Shown: piece after piece, positions 28,768-40,900 of the stretch | Position numbering within the stretch: the stretch's first letter is position 1 | How the letters are laid out: each line of letters opens with the position of its first letter | Source: Mesorhizobium sp. M00.F.Ca.ET.216.01.1.1 | GTDB taxonomy: Bacteria > Pseudomonadota > Alphaproteobacteria > Rhizobiales > Rhizobiaceae | NCBI RefSeq assembly: GCF_004010325.2 | Contig: NZ_SADR02000007.1 | Coordinates: 186,001-250,000, forward strand | DNA: 64,000 bases | Reading direction: 5' to 3' | Translations under genes and position numbers: made by a program | Notes under the pieces: model-generated | What the model was told of the DNA's origin: nothing | What the model saw: the letters and a program-made list of their open reading frames with translations, nothing else | Database searches by the model: none

Positions 28768-28952
28768 CCGTGCCCCTCTGTCTGAAGCCTGAGAGACTCG
28801 CGCCCCGTAACTCTGTCGGCAGCGCTTACACCTTCGGCGCGGGGGCAAGCCCCGACTTTCCAGAGTGTCTTTCCCGTCTACGGTTCTTTTGCCTGAGAGA
28901 TTTCGGGCGATTTCCCCTTCGGCGGCAGCTCTCGCTGCTCTCTCCCGCAAAC
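28768..28952 (-). promoter_or_regulatory. Tandem glycine riboswitch upstream of gcvT
   Basis: On the minus strand two glycine aptamers follow one another. Aptamer 1 (about 28952-28862) begins GCGGGAGAG and has CCGAAGGGGAAA (GAAGGGG complement at 28914-28920) and TCTCTCAGGCAAAAG (28900-28886). Aptamer 2 (about 28860-28768) has GAAGGTGTAA (28835-28826), GTCTCTCAGGCTTCAG (28797-28782) and AGAGGGGCACGG. The GAAGG and CTCTCAGG boxes are the invariant core of this class. The switch ends about 45 bases before the gcvT ATG, which suits an on-switch for glycine degradation. No terminator hairpin is obvious, so control may be translational. Confidence 0.92.
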
Positions 28953-28986
28953 AGGTAGGACTCAGCATGAGCCCTCGACGCGTCAT

Positions 28987-29014
28987 CCATAGCCCGCGAA
29001 CGACACCTTGTCAC
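28987..29014 (-). promoter_or_regulatory. Weak promoter candidate for the gcv operon
   Basis: On the minus strand a -35-like GTGACA (29014-29009) and a -10-like CTATGG (28992-28987) are 16 bases apart. That would start transcription near 28980, just ahead of the riboswitch. Both hexamers are poor matches, so this rests mainly on position. Confidence 0.25.
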
Positions 29015-29030
29015 CTGCCAGCGACATTTT

Positions 29031-29070
29031 ACTGACAAGTCTTCGCTAAGCACTGACAAGTCTTCGCTAA
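29031..29070. repeat. Two tandem 19-bp direct repeats
   Basis: ACTGACAAGTCTTCGCTAA occurs exactly at 29031-29049 and 29052-29070, separated by GC (period 21 bases). It lies between the gcv promoter region and the acyltransferase gene. Two helical turns of spacing would suit a regulator site for either divergent gene, or it may be a slippage product. Confidence 0.85.
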
Positions 29071-29185
29071 CCACGCGGTTTGGGGGCTCTCAGGACACCG
29101 CCGATGTCCTCACCGAAAGGATGGCCCGGGCACCGCCAGTCGGCACTGGATATCGAGCGTTGCCAGATGGTCTTTCGTTCCGAAG

Positions 29186-31249
29186 ATGAGTAAGACGAGC
29201 CGGTCAGCAATCGGCAGCAAGTATTTGAGCCCATCACAGTTTCGCCCAGAGTTCCAATTTCGCCCTGAGAGTCAATTTCGTCCGGAGATTCAGGGGTTGC
29301 GCGCAATCGCCGTCTGCCTGGTCGCAATGTTTCACGTCTGGCCGTCCCTGGTTCCGGGCGGTTATGTCGGTGTCGATGTCTTTTTCGTCATTTCAGGTTA
29401 CCTCATCACCGGCGTTCTGGTGCGCGAGGGTGAGCGAACCGGGCGGGTAGACCTCATCGCCTTCTACGCGCGCCGGGCGCGACGCCTGCTGCCGGCGGCC
29501 ATGCTGGTGCTCCTGCTTGTCGGGGTGCTGACGCCTTTGTGCCTTCCGGCTTCACAATGGAAAGACAGCGCGATCGAGGTGTTCTTCAGCTGCTTCTACC
29601 TGGAGAACTGGCGGCTTGCGACGCAGGCGGTCGATTATCTGGCTGCCGAAAACGCGCCAAGTCCGGTGCAGCATTACTGGTCGCTTTCGATCGAGGAACA
29701 ATTCTACATTGTCTGGCCTGCGCTGATCATTGCCGGGCTGTCGGCGACACGCGTGCTCGGCATGTCGCCGCGCATTTTGCTACGCGCCATGTTTGCTATC
29801 ATCACCGCCGCTTCGATCGCCGCGTCGATCTGGCTGACGCTAACCAACCCGGCTTGGGCTTATTTCGTCACCCACACGCGAATTTGGGAACTTGGTCTCG
29901 GGGGCCTCCTCGCCCTCGGAGTGCCCGTGATCGGCGAGGGGGTGCGGCGGTTTTTTGGCTTTGCTGGCATAGCGGCGATCCTTGCGGCTGCCTTTCTCTT
30001 CTCCACAAAAACGCCTTTCCCGGGTTATGCCGCGCTGCTGCCTACATTGGGAACCGTGTTCGTAATCCTCTCGGGGCAGAGCCGTTCACCGCTGAGCGTG
30101 TTCAGCCTGCTGAAATTACGGCCATTCCAATTTCTCGGCGACATCTCCTATTCGCTCTATCTCTGGCACTGGCCACTGGTCGTGTTCTTCTCACACGGAA
30201 TGGGCGAGGCGATCGATCCCATCGGCGGCGCGGCGATCCTTGCCGCGAGCATCGGTCTCGCCGCTATCTCGAAGGTTCATATCGAGGACCGTTTCCGATC
30301 ACCGCAACCTTCGCAGCCGCTGCGCAGGCTTGCCGAATTGCTCGCTTCCCTAATCGTGGTGCCAATCGTTGCTTTCAGCACGGTCTACGCCGGTGTTGCG
30401 CAAGAAACCGCATCGGTGGCAGCCAATCCGGGCGATTACCCAGGCGCCGCCGCCTTGCTCAGCGGCGCGCCGGTGCCCCATGTGGCGTTCTTTGCGCCAC
30501 CGCTCGCAACAATAAAAGAGGACACCCCGACCAGCACGGAAGACTGCCGTCTGTCCTTCGACGGTGTCGCGCCTGTTTCCTGCCAATTCGGCAACCGAAA
30601 CGGCGATTTCAAGGTTTTCCTGATGGGAGATTCGCACGCCGAACAATGGGTTCCTGCGTTTGAGAAGGTGGCGTCGGATCGCGGCTGGAATGCCGCGACC
30701 TATACCAAATCTGCCTGTCCGCTTTTTCCAGCCATGTTGCTGCGCAACGGTAGCCCCTACGAGTCATGTCTGGCCTGGGGGCAACGTATGTTGCAGATTA
30801 TTGAGCAACAGAAGCCGGATGTCGTTATCCTGAGCCACAAGAACGACTTGCAGCTGTATCCCGAGGGAGCTGCGAACATCCATCCGTCGATCGACTCGAC
30901 GCTGGTGCGACTATGGCGCGATATCGAGGCTTTGGGTCCGAAGGTGGTGGTCATCGCCGATACTCCGGAGTGGGGAGTAAAATCCGACGAATGCCTGGCC
31001 AAAGACCCAGCCTGCTTTGTCCCCTACCAGTCGATAGCGCGCACTGACCCACTGGTGGTTGCTCAACGGAGCTACCCGCACGTGGCGCTGATCGATTTCA
31101 AGGACGTAGTCTGTCCCAACGAACGTTGCCCTGCGGTCATTGGCAATGTCGTGGTCTGGCGTGACCGCCATCATCTGACGGCAACCTACGCACGCTCGAT
31201 GGCCGACATCTTCGGCAAGCGGCTGGATGCTGCAATTGCATCGAACTAG
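29186..31249 (+). CDS. Acyltransferase-3/SGNH fused O-acetyltransferase
   Basis: A 687-residue membrane protein of the OafA type that would acetylate a surface polysaccharide. Residues about 35-375 form the acyltransferase-3 domain with about ten helices, opening with EIQGLRAIAVCLVAMFHVWP and containing FFVISGYLITGVL and YWSLSIEEQFYIVWP. After a linker a periplasmic SGNH domain (about 440-680) has FLMGDSHAEQWVPAF and ends with WRDRHHLT, the Asp-x-x-His catalytic pair. Unusually, residues 18-35 are three tandem six-residue units QFRPEF, QFRPES, QFRPEI. The gene stands alone, without polysaccharide genes around it, between the gcv operon and a gene remnant, which suggests an insertion. Confidence 0.9.
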   Translation: MSKTSRSAIGSKYLSPSQFRPEFQFRPESQFRPEIQGLRAIAVCLVAMFHVWPSLVPGGYVGVDVFFVISGYLITGVLVREGERTGRVDLIAFYARRARRLLPAAMLVLLLVGVLTPLCLPASQWKDSAIEVFFSCFYLENWRLATQAVDYLAAENAPSPVQHYWSLSIEEQFYIVWPALIIAGLSATRVLGMSPRILLRAMFAIITAASIAASIWLTLTNPAWAYFVTHTRIWELGLGGLLALGVPVIGEGVRRFFGFAGIAAILAAAFLFSTKTPFPGYAALLPTLGTVFVILSGQSRSPLSVFSLLKLRPFQFLGDISYSLYLWHWPLVVFFSHGMGEAIDPIGGAAILAASIGLAAISKVHIEDRFRSPQPSQPLRRLAELLASLIVVPIVAFSTVYAGVAQETASVAANPGDYPGAAALLSGAPVPHVAFFAPPLATIKEDTPTSTEDCRLSFDGVAPVSCQFGNRNGDFKVFLMGDSHAEQWVPAFEKVASDRGWNAATYTKSACPLFPAMLLRNGSPYESCLAWGQRMLQIIEQQKPDVVILSHKNDLQLYPEGAANIHPSIDSTLVRLWRDIEALGPKVVVIADTPEWGVKSDECLAKDPACFVPYQSIARTDPLVVAQRSYPHVALIDFKDVVCPNERCPAVIGNVVVWRDRHHLTATYARSMADIFGKRLDAAIASN
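29237..29290 (+). repeat. Three 18-bp tandem repeats in the acyltransferase N-terminus
   Basis: In-frame units at 29237-29254, 29255-29272 and 29273-29290 encode QFRPEF, QFRPES and QFRPEI. They differ mainly at wobble positions and the last codon. Their place, in the cytosolic tail before the first helix, suggests length variation is tolerated there. Confidence 0.85.
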
Positions 31250-31281
31250 AGTTGTCGTTGTGCGTGGTCACGCGAACGAAA

Positions 31282-31383
31282 CTATTGCTTGGCCGACTTG
31301 GCGCCGGTGTCGAACCGCGACATCCACTTGAAGCTGTCGAACCAATAGCGGCGCACGCGTACAGCAACAACTGAGCGTTTTGA
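31282..31383 (-). pseudogene. Possible C-terminal remnant of a lost gene
   Basis: The minus strand after the molybdoenzyme stop reads on in the same frame for about 30 codons to TAG at 31282-31284, giving a peptide that includes RVRRYWFDSFKWMSRFD and ends TGAKSAKQ. The composition looks like a real protein end, but there is no credible start. It could be what is left of a gene displaced when the acyltransferase arrived, or chance. I cannot name a family. Confidence 0.25.
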
Positions 31384-32175
31384 TCAAATGCCGGCATACC
31401 AGTCGTAGCCATTGTCCTCCCAATAGCCGCCCTTGCCGCCGCCGAGATTGGCGAAACTGTCGATCAGTTCGATCTTGTAGAGGTATTTCGGCATCTTGTA
31501 GCCGAGTTGGCGCTCGACGCGGACGCGCAACGGTGCGCCGTTCTCGACCGGCAACGGCTGGCCGTTGAGCCCATAGGCAAGGATTGTCTGCGGGTGACGG
31601 GCATCGATCAGGTCAATCGAGCCGTAATACTTGATATCGCCGGACAGGCTGCGGTCGATGGTGTCGAGGCAATGGAACATGACATAGCGCGCCTGCGGCT
31701 TGACCACCGCCTCATCGAGAACCAGTGACAGCGGCGTACCGGTCCATTTGGCGATGCAGCTCCAGCCCTCGACGCAGTCGTGGCGGGTGATCTGCGTGCG
31801 GCTAGGTATGTTCATCAGTTGCTCGCGGGTCAGCGACAGCGGCTTTTCGACGAGGCCGGAAACCTCGAGCCGCCAGTCGGCGAAATCGCTGGCGAGCAGG
31901 CCCTTGTAGAAATCGTCGTCGGGCGCGGTGACGCCGTTCGGCCGCTGCGGCTGGCGGATGTCGGCCTCGGTGAATTCCGGTGCCAGCGCGCCGCGGCCGG
32001 CGAGCAGGCGTTGCGCGCGCCAGGTCAGGTTGTTGGCGCTTTCTAGGAAACTGCGCAGGGCGGCGCCCGTGCCAAGCTGGCTGTCGAAGGCGTCGCAACC
32101 CGACAGCACGATGCCGGACACGCCGAGGCTGGCCGTGGTCAGGAACTTTCTGCGGCTGATCTGGAACTTCGCCAT
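31384..32175 (-). CDS. Tat-exported molybdopterin-dependent oxidoreductase (sulfite oxidase/MsrP fold)
   Basis: A 263-residue enzyme of the sulfite-oxidase-like superfamily. The N-terminus has a twin-arginine motif SRRKFLT and then a lipobox VLSGC, so a Tat-exported lipoprotein is predicted. HDCVEGWSCIAKW holds the cysteine expected to bind molybdenum, as in YedY/MsrP. ATG 32175 is preceded by AGGAG; the frame start at 32208 overlaps the upstream gene. The partner directly upstream is a cytochrome b, not the MsrQ (ferric-reductase-like) subunit. Protein-bound methionine sulfoxide or another oxidised substrate is possible; the true substrate is unknown. Confidence 0.88.
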   Translation of the reverse strand: MAKFQISRRKFLTTASLGVSGIVLSGCDAFDSQLGTGAALRSFLESANNLTWRAQRLLAGRGALAPEFTEADIRQPQRPNGVTAPDDDFYKGLLASDFADWRLEVSGLVEKPLSLTREQLMNIPSRTQITRHDCVEGWSCIAKWTGTPLSLVLDEAVVKPQARYVMFHCLDTIDRSLSGDIKYYGSIDLIDARHPQTILAYGLNGQPLPVENGAPLRVRVERQLGYKMPKYLYKIELIDSFANLGGGKGGYWEDNGYDWYAGI

Positions 32176-32176
32176 C

Positions 32177-33058
32177 TCAAGCACTCCTCTCGGGTCTTTC
32201 ATCGCCATGCGCCGGCGGGTCGATGCGGTACCAGCCGGTGATGATGGAGCGCAGCTCGTTGATGGGGCCGGCAGCGATGATCATCAGGATATGGATGATG
32301 AAGAAGGCGACGAGTAGCAGCATCACCGCGAAATGGATGGTGCGCGCCGTCTGCCGGCCACCAAGCAGGTCGTTCAGGAACGGCAGCACCGAGTTCATGC
32401 TCGGCGACATGGCAAGGCCGGTGATGATCATCAGCGGCAGCAGCACGAACAGCACGCCGCCATAGGCCATCTTCTGCAGCGTGTTGTATTCGCGTGTGTG
32501 GTGGAATTTGAGCTTGGCGTGGTCGACGATGTCCCGCGGCAGGCGCCTGAGATCGTCGATGCGCGGGGCAAGATCGCGGCGGAGATGGCCGTTGATCAGG
32601 CTGGCGACCAGCCAGACGACAAGGGTCGTGGTCAGCCCCCAGGCGAAGAAGAAATGGACGACGCGGGCGGTGCCGAGGTCATAGTAGGACGGGATCGTCG
32701 CCCAGGACGGGAAGGCGCGGGATGTCTCCTGGCCAGGCGGGCCCGACCAGCCGAGCACGCCGGTGGTATCGAAGCGCTTGCCGAAGATTTCAGTATAGCC
32801 GCGCGGACCAGTTGCGGTGTTCTCGGCGCCGATGGCGAAAACCGTGTTGTTGTAGCCGAATCCCGACTCCTTGCCGATATAGAGTTGCGGACGGGCGTTG
32901 AATATCTGCAGGCCGCTGAGCAGCATGAAGAACAGCGAAATCGCCCACAGCCAGTGCGTCAGCCGCGTCCAGCGCGACTGCCGGTAGATCAGCGTCGCAT
33001 CCTTAGGCGCGGCAGCATCCGCCCTTGCGGTGGGTTGGCTTCTGGCAACCGATTCCAT
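32177..33058 (-). CDS. Membrane cytochrome b (b561/thiosulfate-reductase-type) subunit
   Basis: A 293-residue protein with about four to five membrane helices and histidines placed for two b hemes: RLTHWLWAISLFF, ARVVHFFFAWGL, TIHFAVMLLLVAFFIIHILM. HHTREYNTLQKMAYGGVLF is typical of the family. An 80-residue loop after the first helix (IFNARPQLYIGKESGFGY onward) is likely periplasmic. The molybdoenzyme starts two bases after its stop, so the pair forms one unit, with the cytochrome linking the quinone pool to the exported enzyme. Confidence 0.87.
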   Translation of the reverse strand: MESVARSQPTARADAAAPKDATLIYRQSRWTRLTHWLWAISLFFMLLSGLQIFNARPQLYIGKESGFGYNNTVFAIGAENTATGPRGYTEIFGKRFDTTGVLGWSGPPGQETSRAFPSWATIPSYYDLGTARVVHFFFAWGLTTTLVVWLVASLINGHLRRDLAPRIDDLRRLPRDIVDHAKLKFHHTREYNTLQKMAYGGVLFVLLPLMIITGLAMSPSMNSVLPFLNDLLGGRQTARTIHFAVMLLLVAFFIIHILMIIAAGPINELRSIITGWYRIDPPAHGDERPERSA

Positions 33059-33174
33059 TCTTTTCCGTCCTCCCGACCGTGCAGTTTCCCTGCAGCGCTT
33101 GCGATGATCGTTCTCCTCCCAATACGTCTTCAGCCAAAGCGATGTTTCATCCGATCACGGAATTATTACGGACC

Positions 33175-33852
33175 CTACGGGCTGCCGAGGCTGACGGCGA
33201 GGTTGACCGCGGCGGCGACGATGACGGTGTTGAAGAAGAACGACAGGATCGAATGGACAAGCACGACGCGGCGCATATGCGAGGTCGTTATGCCGGTGTC
33301 GGCAGTCTGCGCCGTCATGCCGATCACCGTCGCGAAATAGAGGAAATCCCAACCTTCTGGCCGTTTGTCGCCGGGGAACTGCAGGCCGCCGACGGGTATC
33401 TTCTTGTTGGTTTCCGTATCGACCGCATCGCCATCCATCCAGTAGACATGCGCGTAGTGCAGCGCCGCCATGGCGTGGATCGTGAACCAGCCGAGCGGGA
33501 TCGACAGCAGCGCGAAGGTGAGTTCTATGGGATGCGCGCTCTCCTTCTGATTGATCAGCTGGAACAGCGAGCCGATGGCGACACCAACGACAATCAGCGT
33601 CACGGCAAAGATGACCAGCACCGGCTGATCGGTTTCACGCGCTTTCTTGCTCAGATAGCGGCCGGTAAGCAGCGGCATCTGGGCGATGACGAGGATAATA
33701 TAGGCAGCGAAGAACGCATTGGCGCCGATCGAAAAGGCGATCGGCGCTCGCAAAACCAGCGCCACGACCAGAGCTGCCGCGCCGATGCATGCCGACACCG
33801 CGAACTGCATGTGCCGATGCATGGGTTTCTTCATGGGTGTGTCGGCAGCCAT
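33175..33852 (-). CDS. DUF1345 family membrane protein
   Basis: A 225-residue membrane protein with about five helices. GWDFLYFATVIGMTAQTADT is the family hallmark, and SHMRRVVLVHSILSFFFNTV is the C-terminal helix. Function unknown in the whole family. It ends 116 bases before the cytochrome b gene and has the same direction, so co-transcription is possible but not required. Confidence 0.85.
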   Translation of the reverse strand: MAADTPMKKPMHRHMQFAVSACIGAAALVVALVLRAPIAFSIGANAFFAAYIILVIAQMPLLTGRYLSKKARETDQPVLVIFAVTLIVVGVAIGSLFQLINQKESAHPIELTFALLSIPLGWFTIHAMAALHYAHVYWMDGDAVDTETNKKIPVGGLQFPGDKRPEGWDFLYFATVIGMTAQTADTGITTSHMRRVVLVHSILSFFFNTVIVAAAVNLAVSLGSP

Positions 33853-33880
33853 GGCCCTGATCTCGGGTGGCGGTCAGTTT

Positions 33881-33985
33881 CTGCAGCGCCGCGCGTTCTT
33901 TTTACGCGCAAAGTACGCTGTAGCACTTTTTGATTGGGCGCATGATCCTTTCCGAAAATCGATCCCGATTTTCGGGGTCATGCGC
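33881..33985. repeat. Composite of two palindromic intergenic repeats (RIME-like)
   Basis: Two palindromes lie side by side. The first, 33881-33923, has arms CTGCAGCG and CGCTGTAG around a GCGCGT/ACGCGC inner stem. The second, 33938-33985, reads GCGCATGATCC... ...GGGGTCATGCGC with inner arms CCGAAAATCG/CGATTTTCGG-like. Both belong, from memory, to dispersed elements frequent in Mesorhizobium and other Rhizobiales. The stop codon of the following minus-strand gene (TGA at 33980-33978) lies inside the second palindrome. Confidence 0.75.
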
Positions 33986-34451
33986 TGCCCGGTGCGACGG
34001 ATTTCAGTGCCCGCCGCAAGATGCGGTCGAGCTCGCCGAGGAACCGCGAGCGGTCCTGCGGCGCGAAGCTGGCATTGTAGCCATTGCTTTCGCCGGTCTC
34101 GCGCAGATGCTGCCTGAGGTCGCGCATCGCCACCGCCATGCCGATCGTCTCCGGGGTGAAGGGGCGTCCGGTCGGGCCGAGCACATGGGCGCCGAGCGCC
34201 ACCGTGCGGGCGGCAAGCGGGATGTCGGCCGTCACCACGATGTCGTTGGGTTTGACATTGTCGACGATCCAGTCGTCGGCAGCGTCGGCGTCCTTGGAGA
34301 CGACGACGTTGCGGATCATCGGATCGCGCGACGGGCGCAGGCCGCCATTGGAAACGAAGGTGACGACGACGCCGTGGCGCTCGGCAACCTTTTCGACCTC
34401 GGCTTTCACCGGGCAGGCATCGGCATCGACATAAATAGCGGGTGCGGACAT
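33978..34451 (-). CDS. YaiI/YqxD (DUF188, UPF0178) family protein
   Basis: A 157-residue protein of the PIN-like DUF188 family. IYVDADACPVKAEVEKVAER carries the conserved acidic cluster, and DWIVDNVKPNDIVVTADIPL the second; FTPETIGMAVAMRDL is the third block. GGAACG precedes ATG 34451; a TTG at 34463 is less likely. The last residues (PGSA and the stop) are encoded by an inserted palindromic repeat. Nuclease activity is suggested by the fold only. Confidence 0.88.
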   Translation of the reverse strand: MSAPAIYVDADACPVKAEVEKVAERHGVVVTFVSNGGLRPSRDPMIRNVVVSKDADAADDWIVDNVKPNDIVVTADIPLAARTVALGAHVLGPTGRPFTPETIGMAVAMRDLRQHLRETGESNGYNASFAPQDRSRFLGELDRILRRALKSVAPGSA

Positions 34452-34499
34452 CTTTCGTTCCAACGCGTATGGGGCGGGCGCCTTAGCCGGCCCTATCGA

Positions 34500-35627
<1,128 letters not shown>

Positions 35628-35828
35628 CGGGGCATCTCCTCTCAAGGCAAACCTATAATCGAGGCTGTGCCTTAGCTTATCTGCAGGTTCTGGACTATGG
35701 GACGAATTGACAGTCGTGGCCGGCGTTTTTGTCGGCGCCGCCGATTGCGGCCGGGACATGCGCCAACTTGCCTTGACCCGCCGCGTGAAGCCCATAAAAG
35801 AAAGGCAGCCGGAGGGAACAAAGCCCGT

Positions 35829-37841
<2,013 letters not shown>

Positions 37842-37951
37842 GGCCGGCTCGAGCATGCTGTTGCTGGTCTCCTCTATTGCTGGACTCGCATCGTCCGGTG
37901 CCGGACAATACATCTTCATCGAATTGAGTCCTTTCAAGCGGCGCAAAAACC

Positions 37952-40900
37952 ATGGCGGATGAGAGACTTCCACGCGACCCGTTGCTGCGTGAGGCCTATG
38001 CGAGGGCAACGAGGGCGGAGGCCCCGGAGCGGCCGTTCATCCATCTGCGCGTGCATTCGGCCTATTCGCTGCTCGAAGGTGCCTTGCAGATCGGCACGAT
38101 CGTTGCCCATGCGGTCAAGGACGAAAGTCCGGCGATCGCCGTAACCGACACCAACAATCTGTTCGGCGCGCTCGAATTTGCCCAGAAGGCGGTGAAGGAC
38201 GGCATTCAGCCGATCATCGGCTGCCAGATCGATCTCGCCTTTTCCGGCGAGGCAAGCGACGCCCAGCGCGACCGCCGCCGCCAGGGGCCGGAGATGCGCG
38301 CCGTCGTGCTGATTGCGGCGACCGAGGTTGGCTACAGCAATTTGGTGAAGCTGGTCAGCCGGATCTATCTCGAAACGCCGCCCGGCGAGGCCGTGCATCT
38401 GACGACCGCTATGCTGGAGGGCCATTCCAGCGGCCTGATCTGCCTCACCGGCGGGCCGCGCGGCCCGGTCGGCAGCGCCTTGAAGGAGGACCGCCGTGAT
38501 CTCGCCGAGGCGCGGCTGCTGGCGCTCAAGGCGCTGTTCGGCGACCGGCTCTATGTCGAGCTGGAGCGGGTTTCCGGCTATGACCGTATCGTCGAGAAGT
38601 CGTCGGTCGATCTCGCCTACAGCCATGAATTGCCGCTGGTCGCAACCAACGAGGCATTTTTCTCCTCGCGCGACGACTATGATGCGCATGACGCGCTGAT
38701 CGCCATCGCCGAGGGTTCTGTCGTCGCCGCCGACAATCGCCGCCGCCTGTCGCCCGACAATTTTCTGAGAAGCCAGGCCGACATGGCGAGGCTGTTTGCC
38801 GACCTTCCAGAAGCGATCGACAACACCGTCGAGATCGCACTGCGCTGCGCCTATTATCCGAAGACCCGCAACCCGATCCTGCCGCGCTTTGCCGGTGGCG
38901 ATGTCGCCGACGCCGATGCGGCGGTGCGGGCGGAGGCGCAGGAGCTTGCCAGGCAGGCGCATGAGGGGCTGGAGGCGCGGCTGGCCGCGCACGGCCCGAC
39001 CCCCGGCTACACGGTCGAACAATATCGCGAAAGGCTAGATTTCGAGCTCGGCGTCATCGAGAAGATGAAATATCCGGGTTATTTCCTGATCGTTGCCGAC
39101 TTCATCAAATGGGCCAAGGCGCAAGGCATTCCGGTCGGGCCGGGCCGCGGTTCGGGCGCCGGTTCGCTCGTCGCCTATGCTACGACCATCACCGATATCG
39201 ACCCGTTGCGCTTCTCGCTGCTGTTCGAGCGATTCCTCAATCCCGACCGCGTGTCGATGCCCGACTTCGATATCGACTTCTGCCAGGACCGGCGCGAGGA
39301 GGTCATCCGCTACGTCCAGCAGAAATACGGCCGCGACCAGGTCGGCCAGATCATCACCTTCGGTACGCTGCAGGCCCGCGCCGTGCTGCGCGACGTCGGC
39401 CGCGTGCTGCAGATGCCCTATGGCCAGGTCGACAAGTTGAGTAAGATGGTGCCGCAGAACCCGGCTAATCCGGTCAAGCTTGCCGACGCCATCGCCAACG
39501 AGCCGCGCTTTGCCGAAGAGGCCGAAAAGGAGCCGATCGTCCAGACGCTGCTCGACATGGCGCAGAAGCTTGAAGGGCTCTATCGCCATGCCTCGACGCA
39601 CGCCGCCGGCATCGTTATCGGCGATCGGCCGCTGTCGGAACTGGTGCCGATGTACCGCGATCCGCGCTCGGACATGCCGGTTACCCAGTTCAACATGAAA
39701 TATGTCGAGCAGGCCGGGCTGGTGAAGTTCGACTTTCTCGGCCTGAAGACGCTGACGGTGCTGGAGACCGCGGTCAAGCTGATCCGACGTCGCGGCGTCG
39801 AGATCGATCTCGCCCACATTCCGCTCGATGATCCCGATACCTACACCATGCTGTCGCGCGGCGAGGTGGTCGGCGTGTTCCAGGTGGAAAGTGCGGGCAT
39901 GCGCAAGGCGCTGATCGGCATGCGGCCCGACTGCATCGAGGACATCATCGCGCTGGTGGCGCTCTACCGGCCGGGACCGATGGAGAACATCCCGACCTAC
40001 AATGCCAGAAAGCATGGCGAAGAGGAGATGGCGTCGATCCACCCCAAGATCGACCACCTGGTGAAGGAGACGCAAGGCGTCATCGTCTACCAAGAGCAGG
40101 TCATGCAGATCGCGCAGGAGCTTGCCGGCTATTCGCTCGGCGAAGCCGACCTTCTGCGCCGCGCCATGGGCAAGAAGATCCGCGCCGAGATGGACAAGCA
40201 GCGCGAGCGCTTCGTCTCGGGCGCGGTCGAGCGCGGCGTCGGCAAACCGCAAGCCGACTTCATTTTCGACTTGCTGGCAAAGTTCGCCGACTATGGTTTC
40301 AACAAATCGCACGCCGCCGCCTACGCCGTCGTCTCTTATCAGACAGCCTATCTGAAGGCGCATTACCCGGTCGAATTCCTGGCGGCGTCGATGACGCTCG
40401 ACATGGGCAACACCGACAAGCTCGCCGATTTCCGCCAGGATGCACTGCGCCTCGGCATTGAGGTCGTGGCGCCATCGGTGATGACAAGTTTTCGCGCCTT
40501 CGAGGTCGGCGAGAACAAGATCTTCTATTCGCTGGCGGCGTTGAAGGGGGTGGGCGACGCGGCTGTCGAGCACATTGTCGCCATGCGCGGCGAAAAGCCG
40601 TTCAAGAGCCTCGCCGATTTCTGCGAAAGGGTCGATCCGAAGATCGTCGGCAAGCGCGTCTTCGAAAGCCTGATCATGGCCGGCGCGCTGGACTGCTTCG
40701 GCCATGACCGCGCCGCTATGATGGCGGGCGTCGAACGGATGATGGGGCTGGCGTCGCTGGCACAGCAGAATGCAATGTCGGGCCAGCACGACATCTTCGG
40801 CGCCTCGCTCGGGGCGCAATCGCAGGCGCTCAATCTGCCGGTGACCGAGCCGTGGCTTGCCGCCGACCGCCTGCACCGCGAATTCCAGGTGGTTGGCTTC

